This document shows, piece by piece, positions 25,381-34,605 of a stretch of DNA of 64,000 bases. The first letter of the stretch is position 1. Every line of letters begins with the position of its first letter. The notes below the pieces were generated by a model. It made no database searches, was not told the origin of the DNA, and saw nothing but the letters and a program-made list of their open reading frames with translations. The translations under genes were made by a program, and so were the position numbers. The DNA comes from Methylibium sp. NZG (lineage in GTDB: Bacteria > Pseudomonadota > Gammaproteobacteria > Burkholderiales > Burkholderiaceae_C), in contig LGRD01000002.1 in NCBI GenBank assembly GCA_001263235.1, forward strand, positions 124,001-188,000, given 5' to 3'.

Positions 25381-26043
25381 ATGCTCAAAACCATCGAGAC
25401 AAGCCAGCGCAAGACGGCCCCGATACGCACCCTGGCCAGCGTTCTGATGCTGGCCGCCGCCCTGCTCTCGGTCACGTTCCTGGGCGGCTGCGCCGCCCTC
25501 AGCAGCTACCCGCCCGCGCCGCAGACGGTGGAGACCCAGGACCACCGCTACAAGATCGGCCCGCTGGACACGCTCAACATCCTCGTGTGGCGCAACCCCG
25601 AGCTCTCCGCCACCATCACCGTGCGCCCGGACGGGCGCATCAGCGCCCCGCTGGTCGAAGACCTGATGGCCGCCGGGCGCAACCCCGCCGACCTCTCGCG
25701 CGAGGTCGAGAAGGTGCTGGCCAAGTTCATCCGCGACCCCGTCGTCACCATCATCGTCAGCGGCTACCAGGGCACCTTCCCCGAGCAGATCCGCATCGTC
25801 GGCGAGGCCGCCCGGCCCCAGTCCGTGCCCTACCGCCAGCAGATGACGGTGCTGGACGTGATGATCCAGGCCGGCGGGCTGACCGACTTCGCCGACGGCA
25901 ACGGCGCCGTGCTCGTGCGCGGCTCTGAGGGCGGCAAGCAGTACAGCGTGCGGCTCAAAGACCTCTTGAAGCGTGGCGACATCTCCGCCAACGTCGCCGT
26001 CAAGCCCGGCGACATCGTGATCGTGCCCCAGAGCTTCTTCTGA
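25381..26043 (+). CDS. Polysaccharide export outer-membrane lipoprotein (Wza/EpsE-like)
   Basis: Outer-membrane export channel subunit. The 220 residues start with a lipoprotein signal: charged N-terminus, hydrophobic stretch VLMLAAALLSVTF, then lipobox LGGC (Cys at about 38). The export domain follows (YKIGPLDTLNILVWRNPELS ... VRPDGRISAPLVEDLMAAGR), then a SLBB-like segment (RIVGEAARPQSVPYRQQMTVLD) and the terminal KPGDIVIVPQSFF. It resembles the PEP-CTERM-system export family TIGR03027. The ATG at 25381 has CAGGAG six bases upstream. It works with the chain-length protein encoded next. Its 3' end, including the stop codon, is part of a 27-base tandem duplication. Confidence 0.93.
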   Translation: MLKTIETSQRKTAPIRTLASVLMLAAALLSVTFLGGCAALSSYPPAPQTVETQDHRYKIGPLDTLNILVWRNPELSATITVRPDGRISAPLVEDLMAAGRNPADLSREVEKVLAKFIRDPVVTIIVSGYQGTFPEQIRIVGEAARPQSVPYRQQMTVLDVMIQAGGLTDFADGNGAVLVRGSEGGKQYSVRLKDLLKRGDISANVAVKPGDIVIVPQSFF

Positions 26044-26097
26044 AGCGGCTTGTAGACCTGCTTCTTCTGAAGCGATTTACATACCTGCGTCTTCTGA
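26034..26097 (+). repeat. 27-bp imperfect tandem repeat across the stop codon of the export gene
   Basis: CTTCTTCTGAAGCG begins at 26034 and again at 26061; both 27-base units end in ACCTG or TACCTG, and a partial third unit (CGTCTTCTGA) begins at 26088. The first unit contains the last two Phe codons and the TGA stop of the lipoprotein gene, so the duplicated block fills the gap to the chain-length gene. It looks like a local duplication. Confidence 0.75.
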
Positions 26098-26122
26098 CCG
26101 TCCTCTTCCAGGAAACACCCGC

Positions 26123-27706
26123 ATGACCGGCCCCGTCCAAATGACCCAGGAGTTGCTGCGCGAAGTCTGGCGTGGCCGCTGGCTGGCCGTGGGCGTGGCC
26201 TGGGGCGTCTCGCTGGTGCTGGGCCTGGTCGTCTTCATGATGAAAGACCGCTACGAGGCCAGCGCCCGCGTCTACATCGACACCCAAAGCGTGCTCAAGG
26301 TCGTGCTGCGAGACATGGCCTTCCAGCCCGACATCGACCTGCAGATCCGCACCCTGGCGCGCACCCTCATCAGCCGGCCCAACATCGAGCTGCTGCGCAA
26401 CGACCCGTCCATCGGCTGGGCCCCCAGCGACGCCAAGCGCCAGGCGCAAGAGGTCCAAGACCTCATGAAGGCGATCAAGCTGGGCCCCAGCGCCACGGGG
26501 GGCAAGAACGTCTTTGACATCAGCTACCGCGACACCGACCCCGAGCGCGCCCAGCGCCTGGTGGAGCGGCTGGTCAAGATGTTCGTCAGCTCCAGCGACG
26601 ACGGCAAGAAGAAGGACTCCGAGGACGCCGCCGCCTTCATCGAGGCCGAGATCCGCGCCACCGAAGCCAAGCTGGTGGAGGCCGAGAACAAGCTCAAGGA
26701 CTACAAGCTGAAGAACTTCAGCGTCACCGGCGTGTCCACGCAAGACTACTTCGCGCGCATGTCGGCCCTGTCCGACGAGGTCAACAAGCTGCGCCTGGAG
26801 ACCACCGCCGCCGAGCAGTCGCGCGATGCGCTCAAGCGCGAGCTCTCCGCCGAGCCCCAGCAGCTGCCGCTGGAGGCACTCGGCCCGCAGGCCGTGGCCG
26901 GCCCGCTCGTCTCCGAGCACGAGGCCCGGCTGGACACGCTCAAGAAGCAGCTCGACGAGCTGCTGCGCCGCTACACCGACGAGCACCCCGACGTGGTCAG
27001 CACCCGGCGCACCATCGCTCAGGTCGAAGCGCTCAAGAAAGCCGACCTGGAGGCCAAGCGCGCCGCGCTGGCCGCCCTCAGCAAGGGCGGGCCCAACGCC
27101 GCGGCGGCCGCGGCCACCAACCCGGTGTTCCAGAAGATCCGCTTCGCCCTGGCCGAGGCCGAGGCCAACGTCGCCTCGCTGCGCGTGCGCCTGGGCACCC
27201 AGCAAGCGCGGCTGAACGAGACCCGGGCGCTGGCCACCCGCGCCCCGCAGGCCGAGGCCGAGCTGACCCAGCTCAACCGCGACTACGAGATCATGCGCAA
27301 GAACTACGAGCAGCTCGTCTCGCGCCGCGAGTCGGCCTCGCTGACCGTCAAGATGGACCAGACCGCCCCGCTGGCGGAGTTCCGCATCATCGAGCCGCCG
27401 CGCACCGCGCCCAAGCCGGTCTTCCCCAACCGGCTCAGCCTGGCGCTGCTGGCGGTGCTGGGGGCCATCGCCGCGGGCATTGCCGCCGCGCTGATCAAGA
27501 GCCGCCTGGCGCCGGTGGTCAGCAGCGCCAAGAGCCTGCGCGAGCTCACCGGGCGCCCGGTGCTGGGCACCGTCTCGCTGCTGGTCAGCGAGCAGGGCCG
27601 CCAGAGCCAGCGCGTGAGCCTCATGGGCCTGCTGGGCGCCATCGCCAGCCTGATGCTGGTGCAAGCCGCCTGGCTGGGCTGGGTGGCCGTGCATTCAAAG
27701 ATATGA
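26123..27706 (+). CDS. Polysaccharide chain-length determinant (Wzz/GNVR, XrtA-system type)
   Basis: Inner-membrane co-polymerase that controls chain length and links the cytoplasmic kinase to the outer-membrane channel. The 527 residues show an N-terminal membrane helix (about 17-37, AVGVAWGVSLVLGLVVFMM), the Wzz domain (YEASARVYIDTQSVLK), a long periplasmic coiled-coil region (about 170-370) rich in Lys, Glu and Ala, the GNVR region (NRDYEIMRKNYEQLVSRRES), a helix near 435-455 and a final hydrophobic helix at the C-terminus. This matches the PEP-CTERM-associated chain-length family TIGR03007. The ATG at 26123 follows CCAGGAAA. The kinase gene follows after 115 bases, which hold no recognisable gene. 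Confidence 0.92.
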   Translation: MTGPVQMTQELLREVWRGRWLAVGVAWGVSLVLGLVVFMMKDRYEASARVYIDTQSVLKVVLRDMAFQPDIDLQIRTLARTLISRPNIELLRNDPSIGWAPSDAKRQAQEVQDLMKAIKLGPSATGGKNVFDISYRDTDPERAQRLVERLVKMFVSSSDDGKKKDSEDAAAFIEAEIRATEAKLVEAENKLKDYKLKNFSVTGVSTQDYFARMSALSDEVNKLRLETTAAEQSRDALKRELSAEPQQLPLEALGPQAVAGPLVSEHEARLDTLKKQLDELLRRYTDEHPDVVSTRRTIAQVEALKKADLEAKRAALAALSKGGPNAAAAAATNPVFQKIRFALAEAEANVASLRVRLGTQQARLNETRALATRAPQAEAELTQLNRDYEIMRKNYEQLVSRRESASLTVKMDQTAPLAEFRIIEPPRTAPKPVFPNRLSLALLAVLGAIAAGIAAALIKSRLAPVVSSAKSLRELTGRPVLGTVSLLVSEQGRQSQRVSLMGLLGAIASLMLVQAAWLGWVAVHSKI

Positions 27707-27821
27707 GGACCGTCAGGATGCCATTGGTGATCGAAGCAGGGGCCGCCGCGCCGGGCCGCCCCAAGCAAGGCCCCACCCTCTCGGAGGGTCGGGCGCCGTA
27801 CTCGGCGAACGGGGTGTACCA

Positions 27822-28808
27822 GTGAGCATCATCGAACAGGCCACCCGGCGGCTGGAAGAACTCAAGCGCGCCGGCATCGAGGTGCCGACCTGGGACGCAC
27901 CGGCGGCCAAGGAAGAGCAGCGGCGGCCGCTGGCCGAGCCGCCGCCCAAGGTCGCGGCGCAGCCACGCTTCAATGCGGGGGGCGAGCTGCGCGCCGAGCG
28001 CGCGCTGCGCCCGGCGGGCACGAACGCGTTGGTGCACGTGGGTGGGCAGGTGGGCCAGCGCCAGTCCAAGAGCGTGGAAGTGGACATGGCCAAACTGGCC
28101 AACGCCGGCTACTTGGTGCCGGGCAGCCCGCGCTCGACGCTGGCCGACGAGTTCCGCGGGATCAAGCAGCCGGTGCTGAAGAACGCCCGATCCGACCCGG
28201 CAGCGCCCATCCGGCTGGGCAACCTGATCATGGTGACCAGTGCGCTGCCGGGCGAGGGCAAGACGTTCTGTTCGCTGAACCTGGCCTTGAGCATCGCCTC
28301 GGAGGTGGACAGCTCGGTGCTGCTGGTGGATGCCGATGTGGTGCGCCCGGCGATCCTGGAGCGCATGGGGCTGGCGGGCGCGGACAAGGACGGGGCCACC
28401 CCGAAGGGCTTGCTGGACCTGCTGACGGACCCGACGCTGGACCTGTCGGAGGTGATCCTGAAGACCAACGTGCCCAAGCTGAGCGTGCTCCCTGCGGGCA
28501 CGCCGCGCATCAACTCCACCGAGTTGCTGGCCTCCAATTCGATGGAGGAGTTGCTGCAGGACATCTCCAGCCGCTATGCGGACCGGATCGTGATCTTCGA
28601 TGCGCCGCCGCTTCTGGCCACGACAGAGTCAAAAGTACTGGCCGCCCGCATGGGGCAGATCCTGATGGTGGTCGCCGAAGGCACCACAGGCCGCGATGAC
28701 ATCGCCCAAGCCTTCGCCGCCGTCCAGGCCTGCCCCATCGTGCTCTCCATGCTCAATCGCTCGGTCATGTCTTCGGATCATCAGCAGTATGGATACAGCG
28801 AAAACTAA
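27822..28808 (+). CDS. XrtA-associated tyrosine autokinase (CpsD/TIGR03018-like)
   Basis: Cytoplasmic tyrosine kinase of the BY-kinase type that cycles with the chain-length protein to control polymerisation and export. The 328 residues start at a GTG (MSIIEQATRRLEELKRAG, the typical N-terminus of this subfamily). Walker A reads TSALPGEGKTF (about 140-150), Walker A' reads VLLVDADVVRP, and Walker B reads RIVIFDAPPLLATTE. No tyrosine cluster is present at the C-terminus; the tail NRSVMSSDHQQYGYSEN has two tyrosines that could be phosphorylated. The end of the gene overlaps the start of the next by 20 bases, so the two are translationally linked. Confidence 0.92.
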   Translation: MSIIEQATRRLEELKRAGIEVPTWDAPAAKEEQRRPLAEPPPKVAAQPRFNAGGELRAERALRPAGTNALVHVGGQVGQRQSKSVEVDMAKLANAGYLVPGSPRSTLADEFRGIKQPVLKNARSDPAAPIRLGNLIMVTSALPGEGKTFCSLNLALSIASEVDSSVLLVDADVVRPAILERMGLAGADKDGATPKGLLDLLTDPTLDLSEVILKTNVPKLSVLPAGTPRINSTELLASNSMEELLQDISSRYADRIVIFDAPPLLATTESKVLAARMGQILMVVAEGTTGRDDIAQAFAAVQACPIVLSMLNRSVMSSDHQQYGYSEN

Positions 28809-30486
28809 CCGAGGCCGCTCGGCACCCGAGCGAGCCGCTTCCCTCACGAAGGCTTCGCCGGCTCGACGTCAGGGCCGCGCCACAAACTTGCGGGCGTTCG
28901 TTTGGCTCGCGTTGCTGCCCTGCGCTTGGTCGCTGTCGCAAGCCCAGACGAGGCCGATCGTGAACCCCGAGGAGCTGGCGCGGCAGTTGGCCGAACGTGA
29001 CGCTCAGTTGTTGTCGGCTGCCCGGGCGTGGCGCATCGAACCGTCGGTGGGCGCGTTAGTGACGGCCACCAGCAACAGCGGCTTTGCGTTCTCCGACGCC
29101 GAACGTGATGTGATCGTCGACATCGAGCCTCGGCTGCTCGTTCGCGGCCGCGGTGCCAGTTTCACACTGGAGGGCGACGTCGGGCTGAAGCGCCTGATCT
29201 ACACGCAGTCGACTCAAAAGAACCGGCTGTTGCCCAATGGGCAGATTGCGTTGAACGCCAACGTGGTCGACCGGTGGCTGTACTTCGATGTGTCGGCACT
29301 GGCCGAACAGGTGGCGGCCGATCCGTACACCACCCGCGCCGACGGGGAAAGCAGCCTGAACAAGATCAACTCGCTGCAGTACCGCTTCAGCCCGTACCTG
29401 CAGCACAGCTTCACGCCGGCCGTGTCGCTGTCTTTGCGCAGCGACAACGTCTGGACCGATCGGCGGGGCGAGTTCGTCGGCACCGACCCGCGCCGAGACT
29501 CCTTCGTGAAGCGCGACTCGGTGTTGTTCGAGCAGCGTCCGCAGCCGCTTGGGTTCTCCGTCGAGGCCGCGCAGGAAACCACCGAATACCGCGCTGGCAT
29601 CCGGGCCACGGTGCTTGAGCAAACCCAGGCTCGCGGGGTGGTGACGTACGCGTTGGACCCGACGCTCATCGTCGGCCTGGTGGGCGGCAAGGAGCGCAGC
29701 ATCTACACCTTGTCGAGCACGGTCGACACGATCGCGGGCCTGCGGCTGAACTGGGCACCGACGGAGCGAACCGAGCTGAGGGGGGTGTACGAGAAGCGCT
29801 ACTTCGGCAACGGCGGCTCGTTGCAGTGGACACACCGTTCGCCGTTCATCGCATTCAACTTCACCGCAGCGCGCGAGCCGAGCGCGCTGGGCACGTCGTT
29901 CCAGCTGAACCCGGGCGCCGGCGATGTGGCGACGCTGCTCGATGCGATCTTTACCACCCGCTATCCCAACCCTTCCGAACGGGCGGTGATCGTGGGCAAC
30001 GTCATCGCCGGGCTCGGCGTACCGTCGGTGCTGGGCAGCCCGGTCGAGGTGTTTTCCGACTACGCCCAGCTCCGCGACTCGGTCACCCTGTCGGCGGTGT
30101 TCCAGGGCGTTCGCTCGACGCTGGCCGCGCGCATCTACGCCGTGAAGTCGCGCCAACTCACGCAGGCGGACGCACCGCTCGTGCCAATCGTCGGCCTGCA
30201 GGCAGACAACTCACAGCGTGGCTTTGCGATCGACTTCACACGCCGGCTGACGCGCACGCTGACGGGCGAAGCGGGTCTGGGTTACGGGTCCATCGAAGGG
30301 CTGGCCTTCGCGAGCGGGCAGTCCACCCGCAACACCAGCGTCCGTTTCGGCCTGACACAAGCGCTGTCGCCGAAGACCAAAGCCACCGTGGGCGCGCGCT
30401 ACTTGCGCACCGACCTGTCGACGATCGGTTCGGAGGGGTCCGCCAAGGAATTGGCCGCCTTCGCCGGCATGACGCATCGTTACTGA
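28789..30486 (+). CDS. Outer-membrane beta-barrel-like protein (TIGR03016, PEP-CTERM-system type)
   Basis: A 565-residue secreted protein with a signal peptide (FVWLALLPCAWSLSQAQ, cut probably after AQA near residue 51). The mature part is rich in alternating beta-strand patterns with polar and aromatic residues (SRLSL-type strands such as SLRSDNVWTDRRGEF, GLRLNWAPTERTELRGVYEKRYF) and ends in a short strand TAFAGMTHRY with an aromatic terminal residue, as outer-membrane barrels do. It resembles the uncharacterised outer-membrane family TIGR03016 found in exosortase EPS loci, where it may help export or anchor the polymer. The ATG at 28789 lies inside the kinase gene; a longer frame from 28696 is rejected because the signal peptide fits the later start. 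Confidence 0.85.
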   Translation: MDTAKTNRGRSAPERAASLTKASPARRQGRATNLRAFVWLALLPCAWSLSQAQTRPIVNPEELARQLAERDAQLLSAARAWRIEPSVGALVTATSNSGFAFSDAERDVIVDIEPRLLVRGRGASFTLEGDVGLKRLIYTQSTQKNRLLPNGQIALNANVVDRWLYFDVSALAEQVAADPYTTRADGESSLNKINSLQYRFSPYLQHSFTPAVSLSLRSDNVWTDRRGEFVGTDPRRDSFVKRDSVLFEQRPQPLGFSVEAAQETTEYRAGIRATVLEQTQARGVVTYALDPTLIVGLVGGKERSIYTLSSTVDTIAGLRLNWAPTERTELRGVYEKRYFGNGGSLQWTHRSPFIAFNFTAAREPSALGTSFQLNPGAGDVATLLDAIFTTRYPNPSERAVIVGNVIAGLGVPSVLGSPVEVFSDYAQLRDSVTLSAVFQGVRSTLAARIYAVKSRQLTQADAPLVPIVGLQADNSQRGFAIDFTRRLTRTLTGEAGLGYGSIEGLAFASGQSTRNTSVRFGLTQALSPKTKATVGARYLRTDLSTIGSEGSAKELAAFAGMTHRY

Positions 30487-30524
30487 GCCACACCGTTTCC
30501 GAGTCGCATCGTTTCCGAGTCGAT

Positions 30525-32966
30525 ATGTACGAATCACACTTTGGGCTCAGCGGCTCGCCTTTCCAGCTCAACCCCGATCCGGCGTTCTACTTCGACAGCC
30601 GCGGGCACAGCAACGCGCTCGCGTACCTGAAGTTTGGCGCGCACCAGGGCGAGGGCTTCATCGTCGTCACCGGCGAGATCGGCGCCGGCAAGACGACGCT
30701 GGTCCGCACACTGCTCGAGGGCCTCAACCCGGACCAAGTGGTGGCGGCTCAAGTGGTCAGCACGCAGCTTGAATCGGGCGAGCTGCTGCAAGCGATCCTG
30801 ATGTCCTTCGGCATCGCGTCGTCCAGCAACTCCAAGGCCCACCTGATCGGCAGCCTGGAGGCCTTCCTCACATCGCTGGCGGCCAAGGGACGGCGGGCGC
30901 TGCTGATCATCGACGAAGCGCAGAACCTGAAGCACGAGGCGGTTGAAGAGCTGCGCATGCTGTCGAACTTCCAGCTCGGCAAGTACGGGTTGTTGCAGAG
31001 CTTTCTGGTCGGCCAGCCGGAGTTGCGCCAGTTGCTGCAATCCAAGTCGATGGAACAGTTGCGCCAGCGCGTGATCGCATCGTGCCACCTGGGCCCGCTG
31101 GCGCCGGCTGAAACGCAGGCCTACATCGAACACCGCCTTCGCCTCGTCGGCTGGGCGGCGCGCCCGACCTTTGCTGCCGATGCGTTCGAGCGCATCCATG
31201 CCTGGACGGGCGGCGTGCCGCGCAAGATCAACCGGCTGTGCAACCGCTTGCTGCTGGGCGCATTTCTGGGCAGCGAGGAACACATCACCTCGCTGCTGGT
31301 GGACCGCACGGCCGGTGAACTCAGGAGCGAAATCGGCGAGCTCTCCGAGATCCCGGATGTGGCTCCTGCGGCCGCCCCCGCAGAGCGCTCGGCAGAGAAG
31401 CCGGCGGCTGCGGCCCGCTCTCATACCGCGCTGGCCATGGAAGCGGCGCCGGTGGCCGCCGTCGGAGCCGACGCTGCGCTGGACGTGCGCGCCAAGGTCA
31501 GGCTGGTGCCGGGCGCGGTGTCGAACGGCGCCATCGCCGAAGTCGTCGACGAACCCACTGCGCCGCCACCGCAACGCAGCGACACACAGGCTGCTGCCTC
31601 CAAGCACGACCGCGCGCCGGTCGCTTCGACGCCCGAAGTGTCGGGCCGGGGCGAGTCCCGCGGGCCGCTGACCGTCGTCCCGGCCGCCAAGGTTGCCGCA
31701 ACGGCTCCCCCACACGCGGAGCAGGCGGCCATGGCCACCACTGCCGAAGCCGGCCAGGCCGAGCGCAAGGCCGTGGTGCAGTCGCTGATCAAGCGTCGCC
31801 CTCATCGCAGCGGCAGCATCGGGCGGCCCATGATCTGCCTGGTCGACTCGACGTCCGACTTTCTGAAGGCAGGCACGCTGGCCGAGGTGTTTCTGAAGTT
31901 TCCGAGCCTGCCGCGGTTGGTCGCCGTGCATCCGGGGCCCGAAGCAGCGCTGTCCTTCGGCGACACCGGGGCCGACGAATTGCCGATGCCCTTCCTCGGG
32001 CTGCACCTCGAAGGCCTGGCCGGCTCGTTTGCGTCGCAGACCCGCCAGGTGCTGGAACAGTTTGAAGACATCCTGGCCGAGTTCAACCCGCATGCGGTGA
32101 TGGCAATGGGCGACAGCGATGCCGTGCTCGCCTGCAGCCTGCTGGCCAGCAAACAAGGCACGCCGCTGTTCCGCGTGGGCGGTGGGCAGCGGCCGGCGGA
32201 AACCGCGGGCGTCAAGCGCGTCAACGGCGCCTTGATCGACAAGATCTCCGATGCGCTGTACGTCAACCGGATGGACAGCTACTACACGCTGTACCAGGAG
32301 GGCATCAAGTCCGACCGCGTGCTGTGCGTGGGCAACCTGGTGGGCGACATGCTCAAGCAGGTGCTGCCGCATGCGCCCAGCCCCGACGAGATCCTGACCG
32401 ACGCGAGCGAGGCGACCAGCTTTGCCGCAGCGCCGCAGGGATTCGCACTCATCACGCTGGATGCTCGGGAGATCCCGGAAGCGTCCAGAGTGCTGCAGGA
32501 CCTCGTCAGTCTGCTCTGCGAACTCGCTGCCGATTTGCCGGTGATCTGGCCTGTGAACGGTGCCACACAGAGATTGCTGGGGGACTCGGCCAAACGGCTC
32601 CACGCGGCCGGGGTGCTGCTGCTTCCCGAGCCTGGCTACCTGCAGTTGCTCGGCTTGCTCGAAAAGGCCAAGTGCCTGGTTTGCGGCTCGGAAGCTTCGC
32701 TGTTGGAAGAGGCGGTGGCGCTGGGCATTCCTTCGGTGACGCTGAGCCACGACCCGGCAGCAGCGGGCTGGCTGGCCAAAGCGGGGGCGCCAGTCAAGGG
32801 CGAGGTCACAGACAAACCGCTGGCGCTCATCCGCCACCAACTCGCGCGGGCCGAGCCTGCCCAAGATGCACCGACCTACTGGGACTCCGGCACCGCAACA
32901 CGCATTGCCAACCACCTGCTGCTCTGGTTGCCGAAGAGCGACAAGGCCGCCCCGGTAACGATCTGA
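30525..32966 (+). CDS. XrtA-locus ATPase (TIGR03015-like) fused to a degenerate WecB-like epimerase domain
   Basis: An 813-residue fusion. Residues 1-270 are the AAA ATPase of exosortase EPS loci, related to ExeA/GspA: MYESHFGLSGSPFQLNPDP, Walker A TGEIGAGKTT (49-58), Walker B ALLIIDEAQ (125-133), and GGVPRKINRLCNRLLLGAF. Residues 275-430 are a low-complexity Ala/Pro/Glu linker. Residues 435-800 align with non-hydrolysing UDP-GlcNAc 2-epimerase (GDSDAVLACSLLASKQGTPLFRV-like region, VGNLVGDML, CGSEASLLEEAVALGIPSVTL). Compared with E. coli WecB, Asp95 is kept (Asp530) but Glu117 is Gly552, His213 is Asp646, and the RPE loop and the second Glu are lost, so epimerase activity is unlikely. The ATG at 30525 is the family start; the longer frame from 29826 is rejected. 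Confidence 0.9.
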   Translation: MYESHFGLSGSPFQLNPDPAFYFDSRGHSNALAYLKFGAHQGEGFIVVTGEIGAGKTTLVRTLLEGLNPDQVVAAQVVSTQLESGELLQAILMSFGIASSSNSKAHLIGSLEAFLTSLAAKGRRALLIIDEAQNLKHEAVEELRMLSNFQLGKYGLLQSFLVGQPELRQLLQSKSMEQLRQRVIASCHLGPLAPAETQAYIEHRLRLVGWAARPTFAADAFERIHAWTGGVPRKINRLCNRLLLGAFLGSEEHITSLLVDRTAGELRSEIGELSEIPDVAPAAAPAERSAEKPAAAARSHTALAMEAAPVAAVGADAALDVRAKVRLVPGAVSNGAIAEVVDEPTAPPPQRSDTQAAASKHDRAPVASTPEVSGRGESRGPLTVVPAAKVAATAPPHAEQAAMATTAEAGQAERKAVVQSLIKRRPHRSGSIGRPMICLVDSTSDFLKAGTLAEVFLKFPSLPRLVAVHPGPEAALSFGDTGADELPMPFLGLHLEGLAGSFASQTRQVLEQFEDILAEFNPHAVMAMGDSDAVLACSLLASKQGTPLFRVGGGQRPAETAGVKRVNGALIDKISDALYVNRMDSYYTLYQEGIKSDRVLCVGNLVGDMLKQVLPHAPSPDEILTDASEATSFAAAPQGFALITLDAREIPEASRVLQDLVSLLCELAADLPVIWPVNGATQRLLGDSAKRLHAAGVLLLPEPGYLQLLGLLEKAKCLVCGSEASLLEEAVALGIPSVTLSHDPAAAGWLAKAGAPVKGEVTDKPLALIRHQLARAEPAQDAPTYWDSGTATRIANHLLLWLPKSDKAAPVTI

Positions 32967-32989
32967 GCGTCGGCAGGCAACTCGACGCC

Positions 32990-34363
32990 TCACCAGGCTG
33001 GTGGCGTCCCACGCCCGATCGAGTGGTACTCAAAGCCCTCATCGCGCATTAGCCGGGGCGAAAACAGATTGCGTCCGTCGAACACGACCGGTTGCTTGAG
33101 CCGCACGCGCAGGCGCGACCAATCAGGGCTCTTGAAGATCTTCCATTCGGTGGCGATCACCAACGCGTCGGCTCCCACCACACAGTCTTCGGGCGTCTCG
33201 GCGAACGAGACGCGGGCGAGCATCTCGGTGCCCTCGCCCAGGTCCGTTGCGAGCGCGCGTCGCGCCTCTTTCATGGCGACCGGGTCGTAGGCAATGACGC
33301 GCGCGCCCGCCGACACCAGCTTCTCGATGATCACGCGGCTCGGTGCATCGCGCATGTCGTCGGTGTTTGGCTTGAAGGCCAGGCCCCACAGCCCGAAGAG
33401 GCGGCCGCGCAGATCGGGGCCGAAGCGCCGGTTGATCAGACGAACCAGGACTTCTTTCTGCACTCGGTTGACTTGCTCGACAGCCTGGATCACCTTCAGC
33501 TCCATGCCATGCTCAAGCCCCGTGTGGCAAATCGCGCGAATGTCCTTCGGGAAGCAGGAGCCGCCATACCCGGTGCCGGCGTACAGGAAGTGGTAGCCGA
33601 TACGGGAGTCTGAGCCGATACCCTGACGCACTGATTCGATGTCGGCACCGACGGCGCCAGCCAAGTTCGCCAGTTCGTTCATAAAGCTGATGCGAGTGGC
33701 CAGCATCGCATTGGCGGCGTACTTGGTGAGTTCGGCCGAGGGCACGTCCATGTGGATCGTGCGGAGGTGGTTGCGCTGCAGCGGTGCATAAAGGCGATCC
33801 ATGATCTCGCGCGCGCGCACACCCGCCGGGCCGGGCGGGATGCCCAGCACGATGCGGTCTGGTCGCATGAAATCGGCCACCGCCGAGCCTTCCTTCAGGA
33901 ACTCGGGATTGGAGACGACCGCAAACTCATGCGTCACACCACGCCGGAGCAAGGCGGCAGCAATTTCGGCGTTGACCTTGCCGGCCGTGCCGACGGGCAC
34001 CGTGCTCTTGTCGACGATCACCGTGAAGGCGTTCATTGCCTCGCCGATCGATCGGGCCGCGGCGAGCACGTAGGTCAAGTCGGCCGAGCCATCTTCATCG
34101 GAGGGCGTGCCCACCGCAATGAAAACCACGTCGGCACCAAGCAGCCCTTCGCCAATGTCGGTGGTAAAGCGCAGCCGATCAGCGGCCACGGCCGGCTTGA
34201 CGATGCTCTCAAGCCCTGGCTCGTAGATCGGCACCACCCCCTGCTTCAGCAGCGCGACCTTTGCCTTGTCGATATCGACACATGTGACGTGCATGCCCAA
34301 GTCGGCAAGACACGCGCCGGTCACAAGCCCCACGTAGCCGGTACCAAGAATGGCAACTTTCAA
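32990..34363 (-). CDS. ugd: UDP-glucose 6-dehydrogenase
   Basis: Oxidises UDP-glucose to UDP-glucuronate with two NAD+, giving the uronic acid for the exopolysaccharide. The 457 residues show the N-terminal NAD site (MKVAILGTGYVGLVTGACLADLG), the VVFIAVGTPSDEDG segment, the KSTVPVGTAGK segment, NPEFLKEGSAV, and the catalytic cysteine motif GTGYGGSCFPKD at about 266-277. LWGLAFKPNTDDMRDAPS marks the UDP-binding C-terminal domain. It ends convergently with the ATPase fusion gene, 23 bases apart. GDP-mannose dehydrogenase would read differently around the cysteine and at the C-terminus, so this assignment is firm. It lies 242 bases behind the algD-like gene. Confidence 0.94.
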   Translation of the reverse strand: MKVAILGTGYVGLVTGACLADLGMHVTCVDIDKAKVALLKQGVVPIYEPGLESIVKPAVAADRLRFTTDIGEGLLGADVVFIAVGTPSDEDGSADLTYVLAAARSIGEAMNAFTVIVDKSTVPVGTAGKVNAEIAAALLRRGVTHEFAVVSNPEFLKEGSAVADFMRPDRIVLGIPPGPAGVRAREIMDRLYAPLQRNHLRTIHMDVPSAELTKYAANAMLATRISFMNELANLAGAVGADIESVRQGIGSDSRIGYHFLYAGTGYGGSCFPKDIRAICHTGLEHGMELKVIQAVEQVNRVQKEVLVRLINRRFGPDLRGRLFGLWGLAFKPNTDDMRDAPSRVIIEKLVSAGARVIAYDPVAMKEARRALATDLGEGTEMLARVSFAETPEDCVVGADALVIATEWKIFKSPDWSRLRVRLKQPVVFDGRNLFSPRLMRDEGFEYHSIGRGTPPAW

Positions 34364-34605
34364 GCCAGCCTCCCGTCAAGACGCTCGAACCACGCCATCG
34401 CAGCGAGTCGATGTCGATCTGGCGCGTCATATCCGCGCGCTCTTCCCAGCCTACCACTTGGCGGCTGAACAGGCCGATCTGAACAACGAGGAAGAACCAA
34501 CTCTCGTCAGCCGATGCTGATGATGTCGGCGGCCGGCGATACCGCAACGGCCTCGTAGCGCCGGCGCTGCCGAGCGTCGCCGACGCGGGCAAACGCAGGG
34601 GATGG

